From: Nautilus pompilius
Lineage: Eukaryota; Mollusca; Cephalopoda; Nautilida; Nautilidae
NCBI GenBank assembly: GCA_018389105.1
Contig: JACATO010002214.1
Coordinates: 682,001 to 746,000 of the forward strand
Length of the DNA stretch: 64,000 nucleotides
Direction of reading: 5' to 3'
The translations under genes were made by a program, and so were the position numbers. A model generated the notes under the pieces. It ran no database searches. It saw only the letters and a list, made by a program, of their open reading frames with translations, and was not told the DNA's origin. Below, one piece after another: positions 1-12,601 of this stretch (within the stretch, counting starts at the first letter, position 1; the number at the start of each line of letters is the position of its first letter).

Positions 1-193
1 TCTTTTTGCTCTTCTTCCCCAGCTGGTCTGTGGGCTAACTCTGAGATCTCTAGTTTCCTTCCACATCTAAAAATAAAAATTCTAGTAGGATCTTTATAAT
101 ATCTCTGCATTTGTTGATGAAGGCAATGGAAAACCACTTCATTTCCCTAGTATGGTGCCGAGCCAAAGACCTTCCAAGGGCAGATAACTGATG
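1..193 (+). repeat. tRNA-derived SINE, 3' part, cut by the window edge
   Basis: The block shares its body with the better copies at 8522-8840 and 39595-39890: a CCAGCTGGTC... segment, then TTTCCTTCCACATCTAAAAA, then a tail with CCTAGTATGGTGCCGAGCCA and a GCAGATAACTG-like end. The tRNA-like head is outside the window. Confidence 0.75.
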
Positions 194-1583
194 AATTGTG
201 TCACTATCACAATAAGATCAAATACTGATATTGTATTTTCCATGTTTGAAGCAGCATCTTCCAGGGAATGTGACAAGTTGCATGCTAAAAACTACTCCTT
301 CACTATTATGGTCTAGGTGTAGACAAATACTTTAGAAGCAATCAGCTTGTATTTTCATGCCACCAGTTTATCAAGATCTCTCTAACAAGATTTATTCAAT
401 ACAAGGCATACACAGAGCTCAATCTCAGACAATGTTAAGTTGGTCTGCTCCAAATCCTCTTGCATACACTGATCTCCCACTTTACACATCCTTCTTCCTC
501 AATAGTTTGAGGATAGTAATCTCCAGAATTTTTTGGGATAACAGCACAATCTAGCACAGAAGGGAGAGTATAAAATAAACCTTATAAAGAATAATAAAAA
601 CACAGTTGAGAAGAAGTCTATTTACAATAAACTCATCAATCATCACATTTTCTGATAGTAAATAACCTGCACTTGTTCATCAAAGAAATTTTTTTCAATT
701 GTTTTTGTTTTAACTATTCTTCAACAATATCACATCAAAGGCATTCTAAAATTCAACAAAATTAATTATGTGGCTTTGCTAAGAAGAACATATGGATACA
801 ATAATCTTGTCCAAATTCCTTAATTGCACTGATTTATAAACAAAGAAACATTGTAGTGCTTCAAAATGCTATGTCGTTTTCCTGATTTTCTCATTTCCTT
901 CATAACATTCTTTATGAACAAAAGCTTGTTAGTACTTCTTGCACATCAAGTTGGACCTGATTTGTCACAGACACTTTCAGATAATCTTCTCACAGTTGTT
1001 TATCATCTTGGCATTGTAAACCACTCCTTTAGTATTTTAGACAAATAAACTTCCAGTTTTTTTCTTTTTTTTTTAAAAAATCCAAATCATCATAACTTTC
1101 ATTACTAATCTCATCTTCATCTAAACCTACATCAACAGATAAACCATGTTCTCAGTTTCATAACTTCATGTCATCTACTTATTCCCACCAGTCTCATGGT
1201 TATCTTCAAAATTGTTGATATTTTTAACCACCATAGTTTTGTTCCTGGAACTCAATTTACTAACTGCAACATCATTAGAGATTGAAGAGAAGCACAAAAC
1301 TGGAACAAATTTCAGTCTTCTATGCAAGTATAAAATTAGAAATGTGCCTCAATATGGTACAATAGATTATTGCATATTCTATAATGAACAATTTCATCTT
1401 TGACTCTTTTTACTATTTCCTATAAAGTCATTCATTCCTAAATTAAATACACAGAGATAAAATATAGATCCAAGCAGTAATAAATGTGGTTATTTTTATG
1501 TACATTTACTGTGCGACTGGTATGTTACTTGGATCTCTGTAACCAACAAAGTAATGAACCCACAACTGATAAGCAGTACTTAC
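1..1583 (-). other. Partial intron downstream of window exon 6
   Basis: This is ELKS intron, entered at the gtaagt donor at 1583. The first 190 bases are the 3' part of a SINE. No coding match is seen between about 200 and 1583, which is AT-rich with short homopolymer runs. Confidence 0.8.
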
Positions 1584-1732
1584 CTTTCTATCTGCCTGTC
1601 CTTTTCTGTTAGAGACTCCTCCATGGATGATAAGGCACTGTCTGTGGAATCAGTGTAGGCAGATTCTAGTCGGAGATTTGTCTGGTTCAGCAGATCATCT
1701 TTCTCTTCTATCAAATCTTCCAAATTTTCTAT
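1584..1732 (-). CDS. ERC: ELKS/ERC internal exon, window exon 6 of 6
   Basis: This 149-nt exon encodes IENLEDLIEEKDD... through DSTDSALSSMEESLTEKDRQ and ends within the codon after IE. The vertebrate counterpart is IENLQEQLRDKE ... NTDTALTTLEEALAEKER, so the acidic/Thr-Ser spacer and the following helix are conserved. The acceptor is ctatttcag (AG at 1734-1733) and the donor is AAAG|gtaagt at 1583. It is the first exon in the window that ends out of phase 0 (two extra bases). The next exon, expected to begin with the ERLKEQRDRDE-like segment, was not found in 1-1583 and should lie beyond the window start. Confidence 0.93.
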
Positions 1733-3285
1733 CTGAAATAGTTTAAAAGAAGAAATGTATGTGTGTGCGTGTGTGCATGCAAGAGTACACAGAAGAGGAC
1801 AGTCCAAAATGGGTTACAAATGCAAAAAATATCTCAAAAGTGACCCCCTTTAAATTTTTGCAAATTCTTTGCGATGCAAAAGAAGCAACCAGTAGAAGGG
1901 GAAGAAAAATGTTTTAAATTAAAAACAAACAAAAAATTGCAATAGCAATCTTCTCTTGTTTATAGAAGCAGAATAAAAAAAAACAAGTAATTAAAAATAA
2001 ATAAATACTATAGTTTTCAAAAGGAGAAAACACATTTTTAGTATTAAAAAAGCAAGCAAGCAAAACTGAAAATCTTGTGAAACAATATGAAGGGGGGGGG
2101 GGTATACTTTACAGAAGAATTAAAAACCACTTATATTTTACATTGCGAAACCACCCCTGAGTCTTAGATGATCCCTAAGATAAACACCATTAGATAATAT
2201 GAGTTTCATAATCATAATATACTGCAAAAGAGGGTAATGAGATCAGTATCGTAGTCAACTGCATTTGAACTTGGGTGTTATAACTAGACCTCTTGAAACT
2301 ACACAGTGACTTCCTGTTTTGAGAGAAGACTGATCTTAAAGCCAGTTTTGTAGTTTGCATATTTTCCATTACTTGAGAGACACCTGCTACAGTTCTTCCT
2401 TATAAAAGCATAAATAAATTGTAATATACAATATCCTTGAACAATGCAACTTCTGTCCTGCTCTTGAAGAAGAAAAAACAGGAACAACAACAAACAGGAC
2501 TCAACCAAACAAAATCAAAAACTCACCAAACAGGATGTCACCTGGTGTATGAAAAATATGACTCTGTTGTGCAACAGAAGTTGTATCCTTAAAAAAATTA
2601 TTTTCACTTAAGACAAAATTTCCGCTGAATGATACACGATTTAAACAGACAACTTACAATGCACAATACCTAGACAAGAGCAGATGGCACATAAATACTG
2701 AATAAATAAAAATGGTCTAAAGCTGGTTTTTGGTCCAATGAATTTAACTTTCCTTTGATAAAAGAAACTAAACAACCTTCAAATTTTCATGTGAAAAAAC
2801 ACATCTCTTACAAACAACACACATAGGTTTACAAAGTATAAAGGCACGCTAACAAAAAACGACTTGTCAAATCTCCAATAATTTCTCCTCTGAACCACAA
2901 ATATATACTGTTCCAGGTATTACAGTGTGAAGGAAATCTATGCTATAAAGCAAATCTTTTCATGTGGGATGACCACCATGTATGTCATTCCCTTCTGATA
3001 AATGGCCACAGGAAAAAAAAAATAATTCCCCCCTCTCAATAGTTTAAAATTATTTGTTGATACTTCTGATATACCATTAACCATCCAGGTGGGGAAAAAA
3101 ATATTAGATTAATATTTTCTCTCTCCAATAACTTCTTATAAACAAAAGTAATTCCTCCAGAGAAACGAGTGGACAAACCCTCCAACTGCCAAGCATGCAG
3201 GGAAGTAAAAAATGTGTGAAATGAAAAGGATTGCTACTGAAGTGCTAGTGAAATATGGAATATCTTAAAACAGCTGATCAACTTA

Positions 3286-4113
3286 CAGTAATGGAAATAA
3301 TTAATGAAACGGGAAAAACTGGGTATATAATCCAAGTAACATAACATGTGACAGAATTGCATCTCATGCATAAAAATGAAATGCTCATGTATTATAGTAC
3401 ATCATGATTGGTTGTCATTCAAGCAATCAGAAAATGCCACACCCGCAGAAGGACTATAAAAATATAGGCAGTGATATCATTGTACTGGCGAATGCTACAA
3501 TTCTTAGAAAGAAAATATCACATGATAAGCACAAAAATCAAAGACCTAGCTAGTGAAGGCAATTCCATGCATCAGATTACATCCTAACTTCATGTTTCAA
3601 AAAGAGCTCTATACACAAATCTGAAGAGCAGCAAAATTGGTGCTGTTGACAAAAGATGCAGTTGAAAAAGAAAAAACAAACTTCCTCAAAATGAAATTAA
3701 GTACCTACAGGTATGTTCTCTACATGATAGACAATGAACCGGTAGAGATCTTGTGCATGACCTAACTGCAAATAAAGTGTTAATGTTTCTTCAAAAACAG
3801 CAAGATACATATGAGTGCAAAGTTGTCTGAACAGATGTGCAGCTGTCCAAAAACCTTTGCTGAGGAGAGAAAACCAAATAACAAAACAAAAATGAAACAG
3901 TGGAATGAACAAATCTGGAAGGTGCCTTACAAATGAGTTCAAGTTTGAAGTGTTTGCCATTGATTATTGTCAGTTTGTTCAAAGATGGACTAGGGAGTGG
4001 CATAGCAGTCTGTGTACAACAGATATAGTGAACCATGGGAGTGGATCAATACAAATGTGGGGCTGGATATCAGCCAAAAGTGTTAGAGATTTGAATGAAA
4101 CTGAAGTATATTA
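3286..4113 (+). pseudogene. Decayed Tc1-like transposon with transposase remnant
   Basis: The left end CAGTAATGGAAATAATTAAT after a TA looks like a Tc1 terminus. Transposase homology is readable from about 3740: SARDLVHDLTANK, then a short basic stretch, then LTNEFKFEVFAIDYCQFVQR and VNHGSGSIQMWGW. These match the Tc1 pattern of helix-turn-helix domain, DESKFEVFG with the catalytic Asp, and KHGGGSIMVWGC. The D of the DES motif reads N here. Stops and frameshifts split the frame, and the C-terminal third is missing where the next element begins. It is not functional. Confidence 0.7.
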
Positions 4114-4218
4114 AGGTACAGGCAGGTTCGCATCCATCATTCTGTTTCCTCAAGAAGACATCTCATTAGGTGGAGATTCATATCTGCCAACATGAGTGAC
4201 CCCTAGCACAGGGCAAGT

Positions 4219-5140
4219 GTGGTGAGAAAGTATCTGGAATGTAAAGAAGCTGATGGAACAGGCCTGCACAGAGTTCTGACAGGAACATTGTTGAGGCTGT
4301 GTGTGTTTACATGGCTACTGAAAAAGTCAAACAGCAATCTAACACCTTACATAAATGGTGGAAAGTGCTACCAGATAGTTGGAAGAATGTTGAAGAATCA
4401 AAGAAATAAGACTCTAGATTTTTTCAAAATTAAATGATGTAATTGAAGATTCCAAATATATATCACTTGCACTAGATGAATCAAATGACAATAAACAACT
4501 CAGCTGCTAATATTTGCTTGAACAGCACCAAATGATTTCTTCATTCATGAATAACTGTTAGGTTTAGCTTAATTACAAAGAGACATGTTGGTTAAGCAAG
4601 GAAAATTGCCAAGTAGTGACTGATTTTGTTAAAGGAAACATTAAACATGGATTATCTGAACAAGTACTTAAGAATTGGGCAACTGGTCACTTACATTCCT
4701 TACAGACATAATGAAACACATGAACCATCCGAATATGAAGTTGAGAGAGAGCAAGCAAAGTATTTTTTATCTTGTTGGCTGTCTTGACAAATTTATAACA
4801 AGTTTAATGATTTTTAAATCTGTGTTTAGAAAAGAAAATCTTCTGGATTTTCTCATCTGTGAAAAGAGATCACCAAGGAAACACCAGCAACTCCATTTTA
4901 AACTCAAAGCATGAAAAAGGTGTTGCGTTTTGGAAACTGTACCAGGTGAAAGATTTCCACCTCCAAGACACTTTGCTTTGAAGATCTTTTATATGTTTGG
5001 AAGTACAATACGTGTGAGTCTGCATTTTCCAAAATGAAAAAAATAATGCAAAACAATGGGGCTAGCAAAATGGCAGTCAACTTCAAGATCTGATGAAGGT
5101 ATCCCTAACTCAAATAGAACTAAACTACAATGATCCTATT
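4219..5140 (+). pseudogene. Decayed hAT transposase (GTF2IRD2/ZBED5-like)
   Basis: Fragments in several frames match domesticated and mobile Charlie-type hAT transposases: DSKYISLALDESND (near 4450-4490, the catalytic Asp region), NWSLTFLTDIMKHMNHPNMK (near 4677-4740), and a C-terminal dimerisation block HFALKIFYMFGSTYVCESAF followed by SKMKKIMQNN (about 4970-5060). The order is correct for one transposase, but stop codons and deletions interrupt it. No intact ends were recognised. Confidence 0.7.
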
Positions 5141-5618
5141 AATTTATATGAAAAACCATAATGCTCCCATTGAAAATGTGTATGCTACTTATAGTTAAGA
5201 TTTGTTATATTTTTTCTGCCATTTAGCTGATTTCTTTCAAAAGTAAAATTTAATTCTCTCTACTTCATTTTATTTCACACATGTATTCATTTGTAATTGA
5301 CCATATAGAATTTTTTAAAAAAGATTAAGGTTTTTCAGTTTCACAATTTGATTTTATGGTCACCATCAGCTATGTGAAAAACAAAAACATGACCCCTTGG
5401 CCACCTCTGCTCTGTATAAAGCAAAGGGCTCACATACCAAATTCTAATTCTTTTTTTTTTTTTGGTATATTTTCCGTAATAATACACTGTGTGTGTTTAT
5501 GTGTCTCAGTTCCAATTACTCATTATTTGTGCATTAACCTGTGCATGCTTCTACAGTCATTTTCAATGCATGCTAAGCTCATGAAAAATTTTTGTTGGGC
5601 TTTTATGTAAAACAAGGA

Positions 5619-7037
5619 CAGGGAACCTATGGTCTGAGGCCACATGAATCCTACCAATTCAAAATGGCCTACAAACAATAGTTATCCATTATTACAATAG
5701 TCTTTTTTTCGTGATATGATGCATGTAATGTAAATGCATGTACTGATCTGAAGATCAGGAGGGAAGCTAAAACTACACATGACTGAAACTGTGTTCAACA
5801 TGTCCTGCAGGTCAGCCGAGATCTTCCTAGCTTAGTCCGGTGGGTGAGTGTCAGGAAGTTCAAGTTAAACAGTTAGGAATGGTGAGCTGGACCATACTCC
5901 TGCTGGAATCTCAGCACCCCCACCAATCTCCATTGTGATTGAGCCAGTACTTTGTAAAAGTAAATGAAAAGCCTGCAAACATAAACTGCCATTGCACAAT
6001 GGAGCATGGAAAATATGCAGATCCCAGGGGACATTCACATGCTGACAAGATCAAGTCCTTGAAGAAAATTATAAATGCTTAGCAATCTAACCAATGTCAA
6101 GTCAGCAAAGGAAAAATCTGACTGAAAATTTGACAAATTGAATGTTAGTACTACCCACAGAGCCACTGTCCACTAACGGAATCATTAAAGTCAAGTCCTA
6201 AAGAATGACCAATTCAAAGTACTACTGAAAGACATTAAATCAGAATACAATGATCTGGTATACTTTGTGAAGTGTACTGGCCAGTCAATAGTAGAATGTT
6301 GAAATGATTTTTTGAACGCAAGGAAGAAGTCAAGTCATTTATGGATATAAAGGAGAAGCCTGTGGGAGACATCAGTGATTGCAAGTGATTAGCTGATCTC
6401 TCATTCATGGTTGATATTACTCAACATTTATCAGAGATGGATATAAAACTGCAGGGCCCAAAACATCTGGTTACTTTGCCACTCTCACAAGTGAAAGAAT
6501 ACTGATGAGTTGTCACATTTTCTCAAGCAATTTAAGTAAGTGATTCCAAGATTTCAAAAAAAAGGAGAATATACTGAAATGTTTTCAAATCCTTTTGACA
6601 TGGATGCTTCCAGTGCAGAAACTGATTCAAGTATAAGCCAACAGTTTTCTAAAGACAAAATACAACAACTCACCACTAATGAGCTTTTACATCTAAATGT
6701 TTCCCATTTTGAGAAAATGTGCAATGAAAATTGCATCACTCATACTTATGTGAACAAATCTCAAAATTGAAAATCACAAAATTCCCTGCCAGAACAGGGC
6801 TAACAAACATGAATCTGAAATGCCAATTTTTTGTGTCTACTTAGGAACTGTGACCAGACATCAACATGTTAGATGAGAGGAAAGCAGGTGTAGGCATTGC
6901 AGTAGTGTAGTAAAGATGAGCCCCGATAATTTTGTGTTATTATTAGATAAAGGTAAAGTCTGGGTTAATGCCTGGCCCACCAATGATATTTGAAAGCCAT
7001 ATTCAGCCTTCAGTAAGGAAAAGAATCTACACCCTTG
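5619..7037 (+). pseudogene. Second decayed hAT copy of the same family
   Basis: The interior reads FMDIKEKPVGDISDCK, a stop, LADLSFMVDITQHLSEMDIK and LQGPKHLV at about 6340-6470, then FSNPFDMDASSAETD near 6580. This is the same hAT domain order as the copy at 4.2-5.1 kb (LAFLTDITQHLN-type motif in GTF2IRD2/ZBED proteins). The proposed left end CAGGGAACCTATGGTCTG and right end ...CACCCTTG resemble each other only loosely, and no 8-bp duplication is visible, so the limits are approximate. Confidence 0.6.
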
Positions 7038-7732
7038 ACCTAGAGGCATTGCTTTAGAGAAGATAAGCATCTGTTTCTACCCTATGAATTTTTTTTTTTT
7101 AAATAATGACATAATAATAGTAAAACTGTTGGTTTTTTTGTTTTCTTAAAATTTTAGTGCAATTTGTAACTAAGAAAGATTTCCAGTAAAAGTTCATGGA
7201 CTTCAGCCATTCTTGCCAAGAACTAGTGTATAACTAACAAAAAAGTCATTTTGTTGATTAAGGGAAGGAAACCATATTAGCAACTGTTATCAATGTAAAT
7301 AGTTACATGCATAATTAACCAGTCCGGCAGTGATACATGTTAAACAAAAAAAAAGATGATTTTTGTCTTTCTAACACCTAGGGTGATCATCTATACATTA
7401 ACCTCATTTGGAAAGTTCTTGTATTAGGAATTTACAAACCCAGCAGAGAGACAAACCTAGCTGAATTGATGGTTGAGGATAAATATTTAATTATACTTTA
7501 TATGGATGAAAAAAAAAGCACTCCCCACTCCTCCTAACTTGTTCCTTTAATACTCTAAAGCTACTTTATTAGACTAATACTATTAAAAGCCTGTGTTCAC
7601 ACACACGCACACGCAAGCACAGTATATTTCTTTCTGTTGTCCATCATAACCAAAGAGGTTTCTTTAATAGCAGAATTCATACCTGAATTATTTATATTGA
7701 TGATAGCTTATGTCACACTAGCCACACTTCCT

Positions 7733-7997
7733 CACTGCTTCCCCCCTTCCATGCTTGCAAAAAGCAACTAACTGGCAGGGGTTAAGGTGCAGAAAGGCCC
7801 TGCTAGAACTTTTCATTTTTAGATGTGGGAAAAATCTGGAAAGCCTAGAGAAAACCCCTGCAGCTGGCTTGTGAAGAGTGAAAAGAAACAACGTTACATA
7901 TGTATACTAAATGAGGTGGTTCTCACCAAGACTCAAACTTAGGCCCTCAACCTTAGTAAGCCAGTAGTCTAGACTGCCGGAGCACCACATTGCCAAA
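7733..7997 (-). repeat. tRNA-derived SINE
   Basis: Read on the minus strand it starts with a tRNA-like head (GTGGTGCTCCGGCAGTCTAG, then a B-box-like GTTTGAGTCTTGG), followed by the shared body including CCACATCTAAAAATGAAAAG and a degraded tail near the TTGCAAGCATG stretch. Confidence 0.75.
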
Positions 7998-8521
7998 ATG
8001 TGCGTGTGCGTGTACAAACATTTAATTGATTTTGTTCATTTATTACCTTTCTACCATAGAGGGATTAAACGAAAAGAAAATAAGAAAATCATTAAAGCAA
8101 TATACCTATTGGTTTTTATTTTTCTATGTAACAGAGATAACACAAAAATACTGCAAAAAACCACAAAATAATGAAGACCTGCAAAAACATTTGAAGTATA
8201 CCATTTCTATAAACTTCCTGGTGAGGGACTAATCCTTTGATATAATGCAGCCACTGGGAGTCGGGACCCCTAACTGCATTATTTAGAAGACAAGCCTCTA
8301 TTCATGCCAAGAGAATCACAGTTACTTACATAAAAATAGCATGAGAATGTGTATAAAATTTATTTATGTAATAATTTTATGAAAATAAATTAAAAATTCA
8401 ACTAATATGAGGAACTGTATTCTACAAAATATACTCATGCAGCTATGTGATTTTTAAAAAATGTTTTACACAACTAATCATTGATAAATCTAATTCTTTA
8501 CCATTGAAAAACAAAAATATT

Positions 8522-8840
8522 GTGGGTGATGGTGTAGTCCAGTAGTTAGGCTGCTGGAATGCCAAGAATGAAGGTCGTAGTTGGATTCTTAGTTTGGGTT
8601 GTCTTGATTTTGCACATATCTCTGACATGGTTTCTTCTTCCACTTTTTCACCAGCTAAGCCTAAGTGGATTTTCTCCAGGCACACTGGTTTCCTTCCACA
8701 TCTAAAAGTAAAGTCTTCTACCGCATTTGTTGAAGGCAGCAATTACTGTTTATCTTCCTGGTATGGCTCTGAGCCACAGACTTGCCGTAGGCAAACTACT
8801 GTCACTGATAAGTGTTCTTGGTGGCACAAGGTGAATATAC
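8522..8840 (+). repeat. tRNA-derived SINE, one of the most complete copies
   Basis: The head GATGGTGTAGTCCAGTAGTT and the B-box-like GGTCGTAGTTGGATTC are tRNA-derived pol III promoter parts. The body has TTTCACCAGCTAAGCC, CTGGTTTCCTTCCACATCTA and the tail GGTATGGCTCTGAGCCACAG followed by ACTTGCCGTAGGCAAACTAC, which can fold as a small stem. I take it to be a cephalopod SINE family with a tRNA head and shared central domain; the exact family name needs a library search. Confidence 0.8.
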
Positions 8841-9683
8841 AAAAGACATTTTATGTATATAAATATAGAGAGGAAAATGAAGATTTGAATCCTTATCCTT
8901 TCAACTACAAAAAAAAAAAAAGTAATTTCTGCAGCCATAAAAATTGTGGACACACAAATTAAATATTCCACATATATTATCACTTATAAGTATATTAATA
9001 TATGACTACTAGAAAATATATACATACCTGATACCCAGGGAAAGCAAAAAGTTAGTTTAATGACATAAAGTAACATATCATTTCAATTTTTGAACAATTG
9101 TTTTGCTAAAAGCTTTCATAAATTTTATTAAGAGATGCATGACTAAAGGCTGTAAGATTTTTATTCTTAAATGATGGTGGATATCAGAAAACAAAAAGAC
9201 AACATTCAAGTGGTGACTTCAGCTTTTCAGGTGAAATTTTCTGGTGCATCAGCACCAAGTGGATAAGTAGCTGACAAGTTTTCCAAGAAGTGGTTGCTAA
9301 AGTCTTTAGAAATCCCAATGACATATTACAGTCCTTAGCATCTCACACACAAGATCAGTGTGTCTCATGAAAGACCTTAGATAATGTGTCTATATCTTGG
9401 TAAACTAAATTTTGGATTACTATACATGCATAAAATATGGGAATTTGGTGAGTCCACAACTATGGCTAATGGATCCTACAAATAAACCCATATTAAAGGT
9501 ATTACCAAAATAAAAGTATCAAAATTTGACCATATTCCCACACCCTCTGAAAGCCCTGATTGCCAGAACTACTGTGGGCTCTAAATCAGTCTCATCAAAG
9601 AACAGACAATTTTAACCCTAACGCTTCAAGATAGGAAGCAATAAAAAACAAACAAACATCCAACTGCAACAGAAACAACATAC

Positions 9684-9851
9684 CTTCCGCTGCAAGACAG
9701 TTATTTTTCTTTCTTTGATGTCTATGTGGTCCTTCAAGTCAGCTATTTCTGCCTCAAACTTCCGCTTCTCCACTTGCACAGACTGAGCCTGTTTGCTCTT
9801 CCGCTCAATTGTTGAATCTTTGTCTTTCAAGCGGTCCCGTAGCTCTTCAAG
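9684..9851 (-). CDS. ERC: ELKS/ERC internal exon, window exon 5 of 6
   Basis: This second 168-nt exon (56 residues, eight heptads) runs from LEELRDRLKDKDSTIERKSK through ADLKDHIDIKERKITVLQRK. Vertebrate ERC has EIHDLKDMLDVKERKVNVLQ at the matching place. The acceptor follows a pyrimidine-rich stretch (AG at 9853-9852) and the donor is AAG|gtatgt at 9683. It is phase 0 at both ends. Because this exon and the previous one are equal in length and a whole number of heptads, losing either would keep both reading frame and coiled-coil register. The protein is cytoplasmic in the family, with no membrane segment or signal peptide seen. Confidence 0.95.
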
Positions 9852-10541
9852 CTGTGTATTACAGAAAGATGTTGATCAGTTAAACTAAACAAGTTGTTTT
9901 ATAATACAATAACCACCCTCCCATTCTCCATGTCCTGGGGCATCTATCTCATAAATCCGTTACATCCAGTCCAGCTGAGGCAAACAGGAAATGACCAAGA
10001 CTTCCCACTCAATCAGCATAAAACACAAAGAAAACAGATCACATATTATTAAACAGGTGCTTTCTCATTTACAGGTAATACATTTATCCTGACATTGGTT
10101 GACATCCTTAGGTTTCTTTGGTCTTTATCTAATACAAACTGTCCATCAGAAACTATGTAGAATGGTGAAAACTCTTCAATCATAATTTCTTTATGTTTCA
10201 TTCCAAAATCTTCCATTTTTTTTTAAAATTATGCCATTTAAAAAATAAGTTAGTTGTGTGTGAGTTGGTTATCTGCTGCATGGAAATTTCCCAAATGGAG
10301 ATTTTAGAATCCAAATTCATCCACTTAAAAAAAAAAAAAAAATGAAAAAAAAGCCTGCAAGTGGTTTATATCTGTTGCTTTATTATCAAGGAGTAAATAT
10401 TCACGTTTTCTTTCCACATTAGCCATCTTAATCCTGAACTCCCCTTCCACTGGATTAAATTAATTTTTTAAAAATGAAGGGAAAAAAAATTTCCAATCAG
10501 CTTTGAAATTGTAAAATTTGCCCTTTTAGAACGTTTGTATA

Positions 10542-11082
10542 CTGGGTGAGTCAAAAGTAGCACCCAATTCCTGTTTTAGGGCTGTCAGTTTGTTGTTTGT
10601 CTGCCATTTGTATTACAGTGTGCAAGAAAGTAGAAATAAATGAAAGACATGTTTTCAAATTAATTATTTCAAATTATTCCATTTATTCAGGGAATAAGGA
10701 ATTGTAACAGGCTGTTTTACTTTCAATGTTCAAAGTGTCCTCCCTCGTGATCAACGCACAATTACAATCGAGCAGGCACAGAGTGACACACACGCTTGCA
10801 GAGTTTGCTATCAATTTCCTCAAACTTTTCAGTGATTTTAGCTTTCAATTCCTGAATAGTACGAGGCTTTTCACGATAAAGAAGGTCTTTAATGGTCCCC
10901 CAAAGAAATCTGCCAGTGTGAGGTCCGGGAAGTGTGCCGGCCAATCAATCGAAAATGCGGCATCCGATCCACTTTCCAGGAAAGTTTTCATCAAGCCACT
11001 GGCGAACATGTTGTGCATAATGAGGTATTAACAACATGAGCATGACTTCCCAGAAACTGGGCACTATTTTTGACTCACCCTG
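10542..11082 (-). mobile_element. Deletion derivative of an IS630/Tc1-mariner-type transposon
   Basis: Terminal inverted repeats of about 30 bp (CTGGGTGAGTCAAAAGTAGC at the left, CAGGGTGAGTCAAAAATAGT as the reverse complement of the right) are flanked by TA on both sides. On the minus strand the C-terminal tail of a DDE transposase survives: IDWPAHFPDLTLADFF, a one-base frameshift, then GTIKDLLYREKPRTIQELKA and a final QLCVDHEGGHFEH. This matches the PDLTPLDFFLWG...GGHFE tail common in this superfamily. The N-terminal two-thirds and first two catalytic acids are gone. Confidence 0.85.
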
Positions 11083-11699
11083 TATACAGGCCAAATAAGA
11101 AACCATTGAGTCAGCTGGAGGATTGAAGAGTAAAATAAGAAATAATCAGCTAGTAAACCTGAGAAACGGAGCATGTATGTGTGAATGTAGAGAGGAGATA
11201 AACAATGAATCTTTATACACAGTTATTCCCAGGGGCAGATTGGGCCACTGGGACACCAGGCAAAATCCCAGTGGGCTGGTGAGTCTGTGGGCTGGTGCCG
11301 CCTGGTGCCTAGTCAGTAGGTTGATAACCTGATTGGCCTCTCTAGTTTCAAAACTGTTATGTGCTACTGAGCAACCTACTGCACTCTACATTGTAGGTGT
11401 TTGTATATGTAATTTTATGTTGGAAGTCATCAACTGTATAATCAAATTAATGATGTCCTGGCCCCCAGGCCCTATAGGTGAGACACAAAATAAGTTCCAG
11501 CAAATATACTTGAAATTTGGTGTTCTGTACAGTCCGTACTGTACCTGTACACCCAGCGTTCTCCTCTGCAGCTTGCCTCTAAGCCTCAATTGTATTTTTT
11601 TTCGGTGTAAAAAACAAACTCTTTCAAGGGCTGAGGCGCAGTGATTACTAATTTATATATAATATAATATTATGCTCAAAAAATTTTTTTAATGAACTA

Positions 11700-11915
11700 C
11701 AGTCATGCGCCAACATTTCGGTCAACGACGGACCGCATATACGACGGTGTTCCCATGAGATTATAATGGAGCTGCAGAACTCCAGTTGCCTAGTGACGTC
11801 GTAGCGCAATGCATTAATCTCCTCTTTGTGGTGATGCATGTGCAAACAAACCTACTGTGCTGCCAGTTGTATAAAAGTATAGCACATACAGTTATCAGGC
11901 CTTTTTGTAAAGGAA
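11700..11915 (+). mobile_element. Tigger/pogo-like MITE fragment nested in the hAT
   Basis: A TA precedes CAGTCATGCGCCAACATTTC, followed by GGTCAACGACGGACCGCATA and TACGACGGT. CpG-rich sequence of this kind is characteristic of Tigger-type ends. From memory it closely resembles a mammalian Tigger-type repeat with the CAGTCATGCGYCGC terminus. Only one end is recognisable; the right limit is approximate. Confidence 0.55.
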
Positions 11916-12601
11916 CAATATTATTTACATTGTATTATTATAATCTATATCAGCAGCTGGTGTTTGTTAAATACTGAATATCGAGTAATTGAGTTATTAT
12001 TGCTTAATAATTTCAGTTTCATGGAAAATCGGGCAATCATTTTATTTTTATATGTATGCAAGTAAATTTAATAAGATTACAATTATAAGATTTCAACTTT
12101 ATTCTGTGTATTCATAATTACTGAATGTCTATCTGTCTATATATATAATTATATATATGTGTATAACTTGAGTATTTTCGACCTTGTGTATAGGGCTTTT
12201 TTAATGTTCAGTTCTAATTGAAAAAGTGCAGTTCTGAAGGCAAATGTGAGCAGTTAAAATGCAGAGATGTAACAGTGATTCTTCAAATAATGTCAAACAA
12301 AAATTAAAGTTATTTTTGGTTGAAGTATTATATTCCTCATAGCTACAGAGATTGACAAAAATAACAGTTCTAAAACACAATGTATTCTTGAATAAAGTGG
12401 ATACATCCAGACTACTTAGTGTTGTCTCAAAAACAAAAAAAATTTTTAACTTTTATCTTCAGCTTGCTCTTTGAGGACTGTTCATCAGCTTCATCTGTTT
12501 CTCCATCTGAGTTATCTAACATGAAATATATGTTGGATGTGTCTCATTCTTATTTTCTTTTTAAGTGTATGTTATTAAAATAAGGCTATTTTAGTGATCG
12601 A

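Larger units (their letters stand above)
1733..9683 (-). other. ELKS intron, 7,951 bp
   Basis: Phase-0 GT-AG intron. Between 3.3 and 7.0 kb it is packed with one Tc1 and two hAT relics, and between 7.7 and 8.8 kb with two SINEs in opposite orientation. I see nothing recognisable in 1733-3280 or 8850-9680, apart from AT-rich sequence and a G run near 2093. Confidence 0.85.

Noticed and set aside
8522-8600. A functional tRNA gene
   Set aside because: The tRNA-like head has degenerate box sequences, lacks a convincing cloverleaf and continues into the shared SINE body.
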